DNA of 64,000 bases from Dactylis glomerata (GCA_007115705.1 QXEO01000235.1:3257888-3321887); one strand, 5' to 3'. Shown: positions 23,179 through 34,637, counted from the first letter of the stretch. The notes: a model not told the origin generated them from the letters alone. Made by a program: numbers and translations.

Positions 23179-24581
23179 GGGCTACATGCCTGGCAGTGAA
23201 AACCATGTATGTGGTGGTGACCTGAGGGATTAACCAAGTTTAGTAGAGTGACTACCCGGGGCTACATACTGGCAGTGAAAACCATGTATGTGGTGGTGAC
23301 CTAGGAGTTATCTTGATATTGAGGGATTAACCAAGTTTAGTAGAGTGACTACCCGGGGCTACATACTGGCAGTGAAAACCATGTATGTGGTGGTGACCTA
23401 GGAGTTATCTTGATATTGAGGGATTAACCAAGTTTAGTAGAGTGACTACCCGGGGCTACATACTGGCGGTGAAAACCATGTATGTGGTGGTGACCTAGGA
23501 GTTATCTTGATATTGAGAGATTAACCAAGTTTTGTAGAGTGACTACCCGGGGCTACATACTGGCAGTGAAAACCATGTATGTGGTGGTGACCTAGGAGTT
23601 ATCTTGATATTGAGGGATTAACCAAGTTTAGTAGAGTGACTACCCGGGGCTACATACTGGCAGTGAAAACCATGTATGTGGTGGTGACCTAGGAGTTATC
23701 TTGATATTGAGGGATTAACCAAGTTTAGTAGAGTGACTACCCGGGGCTACATACTGGCAGTGAAAACCATGTATGTGGTGGTGACCTAGGAGTTATCTTG
23801 ATATTGAGAGATTAACCAAGTTTTGTAGAGTGACTACCCGGGGCTACATACTGGCAGTGAAAACCATGTATGTGGTGGTGACCTAGGAGTTATCTTGATA
23901 TTGAGGGATTAACCAAGTTTAGTAGAGTGACTACCCGGGGCTACATACTGGCAGTGAAAACCATGTATGTGGTGGTGACCTAGGAGTTATCTTGATATTG
24001 AGGGATTAACCAAGTTTAGTAGAGTGACTACCCGGGGCTACATACTGGCAGTGAAAACCATGTATGTGGTGGTGACCTAGGAGTTATCTTGATATTGAGG
24101 GATTAACCAAGTTTAGTAGAGTGACTACCCGGGGCTACATACTGGCAGTGAAAACCATGTATGTGGTGGTGACCTAGGAGTTATCTTGATATTGAGAGAT
24201 TAACCAAGTTTTGTAGAGTGACTACCCGGGGCTACATACTGGCAGTGAAAACCATGTATGTGGTGGTGACCTAGGAGTTATCTTGATATTGAGGGATTAA
24301 CCAAGTTTAGTAGAGTGACTACCCGGGGCTACATACTGGCAGTGAAAACCATGTATGTGGTGGTGACCTAGGAGTTATCTTGATATTGAGGGATTAACCA
24401 AGTTTAGTAGAGTGACTACCCGGGGCTACATACTGGCAGTGAAAACCATGTATGTGGTGGTGACCTAGGAGTTATCTTGATATTGAGAGATTAACCAAGT
24501 TTTGTAGAGTGACTACCCGGGGCTACATACTGGCAGTGAAAACCATGTATGTGGTGGTGACCTAGGAGTTATCTTGATATT
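23179..24581 (+). repeat. 97-bp tandem array, 15 copies, in O 5' LTR
   Basis: A first, shortened copy is followed by 14 copies spaced 97 bp (starts 23261, 23358, 23455 and so on). Two unit types differ at GAGGGATT...AGTTTAGTAG (A) and GAGAGATT...AGTTTTGTAG (B). The order is AAAB AAB AAAB AAB, so a seven-unit, 679-bp block occurs twice. Each unit holds ACATACTGG and CCATGTATGT, which can pair. Confidence 0.92.
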
Positions 24582-25099
24582 AAATAAAAATCAGAATGCT
24601 TTAAAATGTTTTGGTTTTGGAAAATATAGGATAAAACTGCTTTATGCAAATTAGCCTTTGAGATCCACTGGCCAAATATCTTGTAGTATAGTCTTTCCAC
24701 AAAATGCCACCAAATATTTGTCATTTGCCAGTACATTGTTGTACTGACCCCTTTGGGGCTACATATTCAAACGTGTAGGTTGTTCTGATGAGGAGTAGAT
24801 GGAGGAGTCTCGAGCCTGCATACCAACATGACTGCCTGTGGCACATTGCTGAAGATGGAGGCTCATTGCAATTTACTTTCCATTGTGTTAGTTTGTGTTA
24901 AACTCTGGTATTCAAGCAAGTCCAAGTGGCTAAGCTATTTCTGTAAGGTTTAAAGACTATTGTATCTGGATTTGCGATGTAATAAATGACACTATCTGCA
25001 ATGATTACTATATTTTGTACTGTGGTGCTATCTAATGATCCAGGGAGTAGCACATTAACACAGGAGTTCTACTTTGGTAAAAGGTAGGACGTTACAAAA

Positions 25100-25111
25100 T
25101 GGTATCAGAGC
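25100..25111 (+). other. O primer binding site (tRNA-iMet type)
   Basis: TGGTATCAGAGC three bases after the LTR end. Confidence 0.92.
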
Positions 25112-25736
25112 ATAGTGTTGCCTGTAGGATCGAGACCCTAGGTTTGGATTAGGAATAGGAAGGCCCTAGGATAAAATTCTCTATCTCATCTTACTTCTAT
25201 TTAAATTATAAAAGGAATTTTTGCATCTTGAAACTCCTTGTATTTCTCCCCTACTTCATTTCAAATGATTCCCTTAGATGACCCAACTCTCGAAACCATC
25301 AAGAAAGGACAGAAGGACACAATGTGCCAGAAGAATGAGACTTCTACTTCATAGGTTGACCTTGATCCAACATGAAGAACTACATTGAAGACCAACGAAG
25401 AACTTGAAGAAATGTTGAAATGAAGGTTGCCCAACACCAACGATGCATTGGGGAAGTGGAAATAAGAAATGGAACAATGAAACTATAATAGAATAGACCA
25501 CCAAGATTCTAGTATATAGAACCAACAATTTATAGAATACTTCTATGATCATACCAAATTGGCGTATGACCATATATTATTGTTGACGTGTTTTTCCAAA
25601 ACTTATCAAAAGGATTTTCAATGACTGTTTGGTTTATGCTTGTTTGTTGCTTGGAATGTTCTTTTGTGCTTGGGTAGGACAATTTTCTTCTTTAGTTCTA
25701 TCTATCTAATACTCACCTATGCTAAAACCACCTCAG
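25112..25736 (+). other. O leader between PBS and gag
   Basis: No intact gene. A short reading frame from 25267 (opening MIPLDDPTLE) stops after about 30 codons and may be a relic of an orf0 like that of G1. The leader ends CCACCTCAG directly before the gag ATG, a splice-acceptor-like context shared with G1. Confidence 0.45.
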
Positions 25737-26304
25737 ATGCCGCCTCGCCGTGAAAACAACAACAACATCAACAACCTCTATGATGTGATCCAACAGTTAG
25801 CCACAGGTCAAGCTCAGCTCATGCAGATGATGACCCAATTCATCCAAGCAAGCACCAACCTCATGAACAACAACAACAACCCACCGCCTCCACCACCCCC
25901 ACCTCAAGTGGACCGACTAGCTCGTTTCCTGAAGCTCAGACCCAATAAGTTTTCATCTGCCACAGACCCAATAGTGGCCGATGACTGGCTGCGTTCAGTC
26001 AATAAGGACTTGGTTACCTGTGAGTGCACAGATGCTGAAAAGATTAGATTCACTGCCCACCTGCTAGAGGGACCAGCAGCAATGTGGTGGGATACTTACC
26101 AAGTCACCAATCCAATTGAAGGTCTGGACTGGGATTCCTTCAGGGAAGGCTTTCGTAATGCTCATATCTCCACGGGCATTATGAATCTAAAGAAAGATGA
26201 GTTCCGCACTCTGAAGCAGGGTGACAGGACACTAAAGGAGTACATGGATGACTTCTGCTCTCTGTCAAGGTACGCAACAGAAGACATCAACACTGATGCC
26301 AAGA
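25737..26304 (+). pseudogene. gag: O Gag, N-terminal part, split by T
   Basis: Opens MPPRRENNNN, then a Q/M-rich region, an N run and a P run, then the gag core with RFLKLRPNKF, MWWDTYQ and LKKDEFRTLKQ, closely parallel to G1 Gag. An upstream in-frame ATG at 25719 is possible, but 25737 matches the G1 start. The frame is cut after about 189 codons by T at 26305 and resumes at 35947; the TSD CAAGA marks the join. Gag would form the virus-like particle. Confidence 0.92.
26300..26304. repeat. Left target-site duplication of T (CAAGA)
   Basis: Five bases before TGTCGTGGGG, identical to 35942-35946. Confidence 0.95.
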
Positions 26305-27046
26305 TGTCGTGGGGATGACTTAGGGGGCGCATCACGGGCCAGGCAGTATGCCGGTTGGCGTCCCAGGAGTCCCCACGGCTTCAGTACAAGAAGACCGGCT
26401 CTGCCCGAAGGGCCGGCTGCGCCAGCAGCCGGCTGACGACTCCACCGAGGAGAACTGGAGCCGGGCGATGAAGACAAAACTCCCCAACGGCTGTCTAGCC
26501 AAAAGCGGAACGGCCCCGACAAGATCGGCAGGGGCACAGGACAGGAGTGACGAGCGCCACGACCACGTCCAACCAATGAGAGATCGAAGACCCTTCCCCA
26601 CAACGGGATCCGAGGCAGAGGAGAGGGGATATGCCCCCCAGATGCCGGTCCAGGGGAAAGACACTTTATAAAGTACCTTTGCCAGAGCAGGGTCAGAGGA
26701 TCACGCAAAAGACACCGCCGCCGGGAAGCCGTCAGCCGGTCGAATCGCCATCTAAACCTGTAACCAGGCCCCCGTCTATATAAGGGGGCCTGGACCCTTA
26801 GCGTAGGGGAGATCCGATCTTCTTCTTCCTCCTCTAGCCGAACAGCTCGAGGAGCACTGTAATCGCTACTACTCGATCAATACGAAGCAGGCAGGAAGTA
26901 GGGGTTTACCTCCAACCGGGAGGGCCCTGAACCTGGGTAAACCATGGTGTCACTGTTGGCACAATCCCGAGCCGGACCCATCGTCACCAACATCGAGCCC
27001 CTCCGATAAGCCACCCCATGGCTACTGTCTCTAAATTTCCACGACA
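26305..27046 (+). mobile_element. T 5' LTR, 742 bp
   Basis: TGTCGTGGGGATGAC to TTTCCACGACA; the termini are inverted (TGTCGTGG, CCACGACA). TATATAAG at 26778 heads the likely transcript. Confidence 0.94.
26778..26785 (+). promoter_or_regulatory. T 5' LTR TATA box
   Basis: CGTCTATATAAGGGGGCC, kept in the 3' LTR at 35672. Confidence 0.75.
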
Positions 27047-27047
27047 G

Positions 27048-27066
27048 TTGGCGCCCACCGTGGGGC
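27048..27066 (+). other. T primer binding site
   Basis: TTGGCGCCCACCGTGGGGC directly after the LTR. This TGGCGCC-type site is common in Tat-type grass elements; I do not assign the tRNA. Confidence 0.75.
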
Positions 27067-28490
27067 AAAGCGCGGTGGCGAGCGGAGTCAAGTTCCGGCC
27101 GGGACCCTCCGGCAAGAAGGTCGCCTCCGGCCTCGTCTGGAGGTTCGGCACCTTCGACTGCATCGACGACAACTTGGCCCACTTCAAGAACTGCTTCGGC
27201 AACAGCGGCTCCTTCCTCGACGTCGGCAGCCATCGCTTCTACGTCGCCAAGCCCTTCCCGGAGGAGATCACCGACGTCTTCGACTCCCTCTGCGACGGAG
27301 GCTTGAGCTGCGGCGAAAGCAGCAACCTTGGCGCCGTGGTCGAGGTGATGACCCTGGGAGAGGATGAGGGCGGCGACCTACCGCGCCCCGAGCGCCCGTC
27401 GCTCGAGCGCCCACCTCCTCAGGAGCAAGACGCTCCACTCCCAGAGCGGGACGCCCTGGACGTCTCCATGGTGGACCTGCGCGCTCCCCTCGACCGTGTC
27501 ATCGACCCTGCCCGAGTCGCCGAGGCCCTGGAGCGGACGCGCCTCGTTCTCCTTGGCAAGGTGGCTGAGGACGAGGCCAACCGGCGCCGCGCGAGCACCA
27601 CGCTCGGCGAGTTCTACGACGCGCATGGAGACGCGCCGACCGAGCCCGCTCGTAACTCGTACCTCAGCTTCGCCACCATCGTCCCCGGCCAGATCCAGCG
27701 GTCGCCGTCGGCAGGCCAAGGCCGCGGAGGGCGTGGACAGGACGGCCGTGCTCCAAGTGGCAACGCCCAAGGCCGCCGCCCCCAGCGGGGCGGCGGAGCA
27801 AGCAAACCACGCTTGATCGCGGAGTCAGCGCCAGGGTCGGAGTCCCAGGCTCGCCCACCGGCGCTGCACATCCACCTGTGGCTCGACCATGTCAAGACGT
27901 CCTCTAAGGGACCTGCTAGCTCAAAGCGAGCGGCTTCAGACCAAGGAGGCCCGGGGGCTGCAGGCAGCGGTCATGGGCGCAAAGAGGGCAAGTACACCCT
28001 CGATGCTGCACTTGATCAGCCATGTAAATTCCACACCTCCCCGGGCAGGGAAGCGACCCACTCCACGCGTCAGTGCCGTTTCATGAGAGAGCTGGAGCAG
28101 CGTGCTCGGCAGATCCCTGATACGTCGCAGGCTCAACCGGCCGGAGGTCAGGAGGACCAACAGCGCGACCCGGCTGAAGGCGAGCCGGATCAAGATGATG
28201 ACTTCCCGACAGATGTGGAGCCGTATCACATCTTCACTACCCCCGGCAGGGACAAAAGGAGCGACCTTTGGCATGAAGCAGAGGTGAACGCCGTAATGCC
28301 TGCAGAACCCCAGTTCATGCACTGGTCTGAGGCGGCCATTACCTGGGGGCGCGAGGACCACCCGAGGTTGATGCCCAGTCCTGGGGAGTACGCTCTGGTC
28401 GTGGATCCTGTCGTGTGTTCCGATACGCACATGTGCCGTTTCTCCCGCGTGCTCATCGATGGCGGTAGTAGTATCAACCTTCTTTACTGA
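27067..28490 (+). pseudogene. gag: T gag-like region and protease start
   Basis: One frame, open from before the PBS to a TGA at 28488-28490. The N-terminal 80 or so residues (with RRFGTFD-like VWRFGTFDCID and DVGSHRFYVAKPF) are unfamiliar to me. Then come acidic and P/E-rich stretches, a G/R/Q-rich basic patch, a Cys/His segment (CKFHTSPGREATHSTRQC) found at the end of Tat Gag, the HWSEAAITWGREDHP segment and the protease motif LIDGGSSINLL. I see no retrotransposon-gag core, so part of Gag may be deleted. The TGA is compatible with CGA to TGA decay. Confidence 0.7.
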
Positions 28491-31400
28491 AGCTCTCTGG
28501 AGAAGTTGGGCATCCCGCTTGCTCAGCTGAAACCTAGCCGGCTCACCTTCCATGGCATCGTGCCTGGGCATTCTTGCACCCCTTTGGGCAAGGTGAAGCT
28601 GGAGGTTCTCTTTGGGAAGAAGGGGAATAGCCGCCGCGAGCCCATCTGGTTCGAGGTGGTGGACATCAGCAGTCCCTACCACGCGCTACTAGGTCGCCCA
28701 GCCCTGGCCAAGTTCATGGCGGTTCCACACTACGCTTATCTGAAGATGAAGCTCCCAGGGCCCAGGGGTGTGATCACAGTCTCGGGAAACTTCAAGAAGT
28801 CCCTGGCCTGCGCAAAGGAGAGCTCGCAGCTGGCAGAGGCGCTGGTTGTCGCCGAGGAGAAGAGGCAGCTTCTGCATCGTGTGGAGCTGACCTAGCAAGA
28901 CGTACCGGTTCGCCAGTCGCCTGTAGAGCAATTCAAGCCGGCCGACGACACCAAGAAGATCCTGCTGGACGAGAGCGACCCCTCCAAGTACGTCATCATC
29001 GGCACCGGCTTGTCTGCCAAATAGGAAAGCGAGCTCACCAGCTTCCTCCGTGAGAATCGGGACATCTTCGCATGGTCTCCAATGGACATGCCTGGTGTGC
29101 CGAGGGAGCTGGCTGAGCACGCACTTAACGTCCGGCCGGACGCCAAGCCGGTCAAGCAGCCGTTGCGGCGGTTTGCAGAAGAAAAGAGGAAAGCTATTGG
29201 CGAGGAAATTGCCCGGCTCCTTGTAGCCGGCTTCATCATGGAAGTGTTTTACCCTGACTGGCTCGCGAACCCAGTTTTGGTTCTGAAGAAGAATAACACT
29301 TGGCGAATGTGTATCGACTACACCAACCTCAACAAGGCCTGCCCCAAGGATCCTTTTGCGCTTCCACGAATTGACCAGGTGATCGACTCCACAGCCGGCT
29401 GCGACCTGTTGTCATTCCTGGACGCCTATTCAGGCTACCATCAGATCCCGCTCTTCCAGCCGGATCAGATCAAGACCTCCTTCATCACCCCGTACGGAGC
29501 CTACTGCTACGTTACCATGCCATTCGGCCTGAAGAACGCTGGAGCCACTTACCAACGAACTATGCAGCGATGTCTGCAGGAGCAGATTGGGAGGAACGTG
29601 CACGCTTATGTGGACGACGTGGTGGTGCAGACCAAGCAGAGCAGCACGCTCCTGGACGATCTCAAGGAGACTTTCACCAACTTGCGACGCTATCGCATGA
29701 AACTCAACCCTGAGAAGTGCACCTTTGGTGTGCCGGCTGGGCAGCTCCTAGGTTACATCGTCTCCCAGCGAGGGATCGAGGCTAACCCCTCGAAGATAAA
29801 AGCCATCGAGGCCCTAGAGAAGCCCACCCAGCTCAAAGATGTGCAGAAGTTTGCTGGATGTTTGGCCTCGCTTAGCCGGTTCATCAGCCGGCTCGGGGAG
29901 AAGGCCATGCCGCTGTACCAGCTGATGAAGAAGACGGACCACTTCGCTTGGTCCCAGCGCGCCGACGACGCCTTCAACGACCTCAAGCGAGCCTTGTCCA
30001 CCGCGCCAATCCTGGCAGCGCCGGCTCCTCGGGAGCCAATGCTGCTCTACATCGCAGCAACCCCACGCGTCATCAGCGTAGTGATCGTGGTGGAGCGCAC
30101 CGAGGAAGGCAAAGAGCTGCCGGTTCTGCGCCCGGTGTACTACTTGAGTGAGGTGCTCACTCTCTCCAAGCAGAACTACCCGCACTACCAGAAGGTCGCG
30201 TATGGCGTGTACATGGCGGCCAAGAAGCTGAAGCATTACTTCGAGGAGCACCCGATCACGGTGGTAAGCACCACACCGCTCTCGGAGATCATCGGGTGCA
30301 AGGATGCGTCGGGAAGAGTGGCCAAATGGGCGATCAAGCTCGCAGCTCATACCATTCAGTACAAGCCTAGAACGACTATCAAGTCGCAGATCATTGCGGA
30401 TTTCTTCGCTGACTGGGGAGAGCACCAGTACTTGCCGCCGGCTCCGGACTCCACCCACTGGCGCATGCACTTCGATGGCTCCAAGCTGCTCGGGGGCTTG
30501 GGAGCCGGCGTCGTCCTCACCTCACCCAAGGGAGACAAGCTGCAGTACGTGCTGCAGATGCACTTTCGTGCGTCGAACAACGTCGCCGAGTACGAAGCCC
30601 TGGTGCACGGGCTCAAGATGGCCAAGCAGATTGGAATCAGGAGGATTCTTTGCTTCGGAGACTCTGACCTGGTAACGCACCAGGTCTCCGGGGATTGGGA
30701 CGCAAAGGACGCCAACATGGCCTCCTATCGCTTCTACGTGCAGCAGCTCAGCGGATTCTTCGAAGGCTGCGAGTTCCACCATGTCCCCAGAGCAAACAAC
30801 GAGGAAGCAGACCGGCTGTCCAAGATCGGCTCCACCAAGCAGGATATCCCAGCTGGGGTGTCCCTGGAGATCATTCACAAGCCGTCTATCAAACCTTCGC
30901 CGGAGTCCATATCCATCTATGTGCCTGGAGACCCAGCCCCGGCCCAGGTACCGCCGCCGGACCCGGGGGCTGCCGTCTCGGGACTGAAGGAGGCAGCCGG
31001 CCAACCCAGCGCAGCCGGCTCGTCGAAGGACGAGGGGACTGCCAGCTCCACGCCCGCTCTCCCAGCCGGACAATCAGGCGAAGCCGGCTCAACGACGGAC
31101 CCGGGGGCTGCTGACCCTCTAGTCGCCAGTGTCTTCCATATACGGGAGATACCTTCCTGGGCGGAGCCATTCTCCAACTACCTCATCACTGGGGACCTGC
31201 CGCAAGACGAAGCGGAAGCTAGGCGAATTCAGCGTCGAGCTGGGGTGTACACCATCATCAACAGCGAGCTGTACAAGCGCAGCGTGTCAGGCATCTTCCA
31301 GAAGTGCATCGAGCCGGAAGAAGGGACAGAGCTGCTGAGAGAAATACACCAAGGGGAGTCCGGACATCACGCGTCTTCTAGAGCCTTGGTGGCCAAAGCC

Positions 31401-32423
31401 TTCCGTCATGGTTTCTACTGGCCAACGGCTAAGCAGAACGCGGAGCAGCTGGTGAAGCAGTGCAACGGCTGCCAGTGCTTCTCCAAGCACAGAAACACTC
31501 CAGCGGCAACCCTCAAGACCATCCCGCTCACCTGGCCGTTCGCGGTCTGGGGCCTGGACATGGTGGGGCCATTCAAGACCGCACCCGGGGGCTTGACGCA
31601 TCTGCTGGTTGCTGTAGACAAGTTCACCAAGTGGATCGAGGCCAAGCCAATCAAGAAACTCGACGGTTCGTCCACGATCAAGTTCTTCAACGAGATCATC
31701 ACGAGATATGGATTTCCCCATAGCATCATCACCGACAATGGGACGAACTTTGCGAAGGGAGTCTTTGCTGATTACTGTGGTCAGAAGGGCATCCGGCTGG
31801 ACTTAGCGTCAGTAGCGCACCCTCAGTCAAATGGACAAGTGGAGAAGGTAAATGGGCTGATCCTGGCCGGCATCAAACCAAGACTGGTCGAGCCTCTCGA
31901 GCGCTCAGCCGGCTGTTGGGTCGAAGAGCTACCCTCAGTGCTCTGGAGCCTGCGCACCACTCCAAACCGCTCTGTTGGCTTCACACCTTTCTTCCTAGTC
32001 TATGGAGCAGAAGCGGTGTTGCCCACGGACATTGAGTTCGACGCGCCCAGAGTTGTCCAGTACACGGAGAAGCAAGCAAAAGAAGCTCGCGAAGATGGCA
32101 TCGACCTCCTCGAGGAGGCTCGAGAGCAAGCTCTGGCTAGATCAGCACTCTACCAGCAGCAGCTGCGATGATACCACAGCCGGAAAATTCGCCCGCTCGC
32201 ATTTTGCGAAGGTGATCTCGTACTCCGGCTGGTCCAAAGCACTAAAGGCTTGCACAAGCTGTCCTCTCCCTGGGAGGGACCGTTCATTGTCAGCCGGGTG
32301 CTGGGCAATGGGGCATATTACCTCATCGACGCACAAGAGCCCAGAAAGAACAAGGCAGATAACTCTGACAAGGAGACCGAGCGTCCCTGGAATGTCAGTC
32401 TCCTAAGACCTTTCTTCTGCTAA
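28491..32423 (+). pseudogene. pol: T pol: protease end, RT, two RNase H domains, integrase
   Basis: Same frame as the upstream part; stops at 28893-28895 (TAG), 29022-29024 (TAG) and 32169-32171 (TGA), final TAA at 32421. The frame from 29082 is open for 1029 codons. RT has FLDAYSGYHQI, MPFGLKNAGATYQ and the catalytic YVDD (about 29608). A weakened RNase H is followed by an archaeal-type RNase H (HFDGS, NNVAEYEAL, GDSDLV; 30460-30850). Integrase shows the H-H-C-C zinc domain (31350-31475) and D, D, E residues (near 31557, 31734, 31843). It would copy and integrate the element; defective as read. Confidence 0.93.
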
Positions 32424-33660
32424 GGCAAAAGCTTGTACCCACGAAAAACGTGTCAATGAATAAAGGAAAACGGAACGGTTAGTTACGGCCGGCTCCGAGG
32501 AAAACACTTCGTGTATGTTTTGCTTCCTGCGTTATTCACTTGACCGGCAGCCGGCTCCAGGCACCGAGCCACAGCCGGCAGCCCCGAAAAAATCGATCTC
32601 TCGCCAGCCGGATGAGTACTACGTATGAAGAAGGTCTCGAGCCCAACCTCCACCTTCCGGCTCCGCGCAGCCGGATGGATAGGAGCCGGCAGACCACATA
32701 CGAAGGAAAGCCGCAGAGCGGAACCATAAACGAAAGAAAAACCGCTCAACCAAGCGTTAAGGGCAGTGTCTGTTAACTAAGCGTTGGCTAGCACGAGTCG
32801 GGGGCCCGACAGACCGAAGTACTACTTCTCACTCCGCGGCACGCTCCCACCCTAGGCCGGCATTCGGCTGCCGGCCCAATGGAGACCAACTGGCACCAGG
32901 CTGCCGGTTGGGGGTAGAAGGGCCAAAGGGTGGGGAGATTAAGGAAAAGGTTAAGGGAACCGGACGAAGGCAAAGCCAGCGAGTAGCTGATAGTCACCGT
33001 TTTTGATGTTTGGGCTGAGAAGCCACGCCCAAGAGGTTCGAGGCTAGAGCTACCTCGCTTGGCATCGGCACCGTCCGCGAAGAGTTAGTTTTGAGCTAGC
33101 TGATAGTCCAGCTACCCCAAAACTCGGGGGCTAGGGGGAAAGGGAATTGGCCCTCAGAAGCAGGCCGGCTCCAGTACCTCGCCGGTTGTTCGTTCAGCTG
33201 ATGCTGTGACACGATCAGCAAACGAGCAACGAAATCAAAACTTAACACTTGCAAAGCAACGGCTAGAGCCGGAAACTGGGAGATTTACTCCAACCGTGAC
33301 TTGGGACGCGTGAAGGCTCGGGAAAGGAAACGTGCCGGCTTCGACCTCGCCCGAGCCGGTACAAGACTCAGTCTCCGCCTCAACCCCGCTGAGCTGGGAC
33401 TGGTCCGTTCCCCCCGGAGCCGGCAAGCGGAGGCACCGTTCCCTCCGCGTTGAAGCCGGAAGAGCCCGCCTGGAACGTCTGTGCGGGCCAACGACCATCG
33501 CGGTCCCTATCTACAGATTCGCGCGACAGCGGTTTCGCTAAGAGAAGAACCATCGCATCACAACGGCGTCGGGCGGGAGACGTTTGCTCGATGGCAAAGG
33601 CACACAGCGAAGGGATTCATTCACACAACAAACGAAGAGGAGCAAGCGAGGATTTGCACG
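32424..33660. other. T spacer rich in CCGG-core motifs
   Basis: No gene seen. Between 32480 and 33470 I count about 20 CCGG tetramers, mostly as AGCCGG or GCCGGC. The antisense gene's transcript would end near its right edge, so the spacer lies between two convergent genes. Confidence 0.5.
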
Positions 33661-33833
33661 AAATTATAAGAGTCCATTAAGTCTGGCGATTACAAAAGTC
33701 CTCTAAACTACTACCCTAAGGGCGCCAAGAATCCCTCGCCAGGGAGATCCTTGCTTTCTTCAGCCTGGCGCGAGCGCCGCATGGACTTCGTCCCGGAGAA
33801 GACCATGCCGGAGGCCGATGAAGCCCCCGTCCT
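33661..33833 (-). terminator. 3' region of the antisense gene
   Basis: On the minus strand the sequence after the stop turns AT-rich with TTTTGTAATCGCC and ACTTAATGG, resembling loose plant polyadenylation signals. No AATAAA seen. Confidence 0.25.
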
Positions 33834-34637
33834 TCACGGCTGGGGGGCGTAAGTGCGGGCAGAGAGGGTGGCGTCTAAGAAGCAGACGGTGAACTCCTTC
33901 TTCCCGTCGTGGCGGGTGAGGAGGATGAACCAGCCCTCGTGCGCGCCGTAGTCGAGGAAGAACTTCGACCACCCGTCGCGGAAGTAGCACACCCCCTGGC
34001 CGTCGTAGTAAACTTCGACGTGGTATGATGGTTGTCCGCCGCTGCATTCCCGCAGCTTGGCATAGGCCATCTCCTGGCCTTCCATCGAGTCCGTGAACCG
34101 GGACGGAAGGCGGAGGCGGTCCCGAGACCCGGCGAGCGCAGGAACGATGCAGGTGGACCACCCCTGGGCCGAAATATAGGTCGGCGGTTGGAGCGCTGGT
34201 TTCTCCAGCCAGGGCCGCGACGGGCCTAGCTGAGGAGGGGCCGCCGCGCGGGGCCCCGCGGGAGAGGCAGCAACCCTGAAGACAGCCGGGGCCTTCTTGT
34301 TTTTGCTCCCCAGCGGTCGCCCACGACGGCGAGACGACGAGGGAGCAGTTGCCGCCGCGGAAGCGGTCTTCTTCCCGCTCCCCTTCGGACGGCCTGGCCC
34401 CCGCTTCTCCGGGACGCCCGCGTCGCCGGAAGCTCCAGCCGCCGGGGGCGCGACGGAGGTAGAAGCAGTGGCGGAGGCCTTCGCCGCGAGAGCCTCCAAG
34501 GTACTCTTGTTGCGGCTCCCTTTCAGGCGACCGCGTTTCCGAGGCACGGAAGGCGCCGCCTCCGGCGCCTCGACCTCCTTCTCGCTCCCCTCCGGGACCT
34601 TGTCATCGCTGGCAGTGGAGCCGCTCGGGGACGACAT
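33834..34637 (-). CDS. Antisense AT-hook / B3-domain protein gene carried by T
   Basis: An intact 267-residue ORF on the strand opposite to gag-pol. ATG at 34637 is chosen because the longer frame opens with GTG. Three AT-hook-like motifs: RKRGRLKGSRNK (33-44, weak, GRL for GRP), RGPGRPKGSGKK (79-90) and RRGRPLGSKNK (104-114). An Ala/Pro linker leads to a C-terminal domain (about 160-258) with LRLPSRF, YHVEVYYDG, YFRDGWSKFFLDYG and EFTVCFLD, the pattern of a plant B3 DNA-binding domain. Such proteins act in the nucleus on DNA. A TATA box lies 79 bp upstream of the ATG. Extra ORFs, some antisense, are known from Tat-lineage elements; the AT-hook/B3 reading is mine. It has no stop, unlike gag-pol. 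Confidence 0.8.
   Translation of the reverse strand: MSSPSGSTASDDKVPEGSEKEVEAPEAAPSVPRKRGRLKGSRNKSTLEALAAKASATASTSVAPPAAGASGDAGVPEKRGPGRPKGSGKKTASAAATAPSSSRRRGRPLGSKNKKAPAVFRVAASPAGPRAAAPPQLGPSRPWLEKPALQPPTYISAQGWSTCIVPALAGSRDRLRLPSRFTDSMEGQEMAYAKLRECSGGQPSYHVEVYYDGQGVCYFRDGWSKFFLDYGAHEGWFILLTRHDGKKEFTVCFLDATLSARTYAPQP

Larger units (their letters stand above)
19612..25096 (+). mobile_element. O 5' LTR, 5485 bp
   Basis: TGTAACATCCC to GACGTTACA, followed by the PBS. Order inside: AT-rich U3, TATA (20476), GC-rich leader, long AT-rich part, shared motif (23031), a 97-bp tandem array (23179-24581) and a GTAATAAATG polyadenylation-like site near 24980. TATA and polyadenylation site are about 4.5 kb apart, so most of the LTR, array included, would be transcribed. 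Confidence 0.92.

Noticed and set aside
23179..24581. Regular array resembling a CRISPR
   Set aside because: 97-bp units repeat without unique spacers and sit inside a plant LTR.
27378..27895. Several antisense ORFs in the T gag region
   Set aside because: GC-rich mirror frames of the sense ORF with R/S/A-biased composition and no domain, unlike the B3 gene at 33834-34637.
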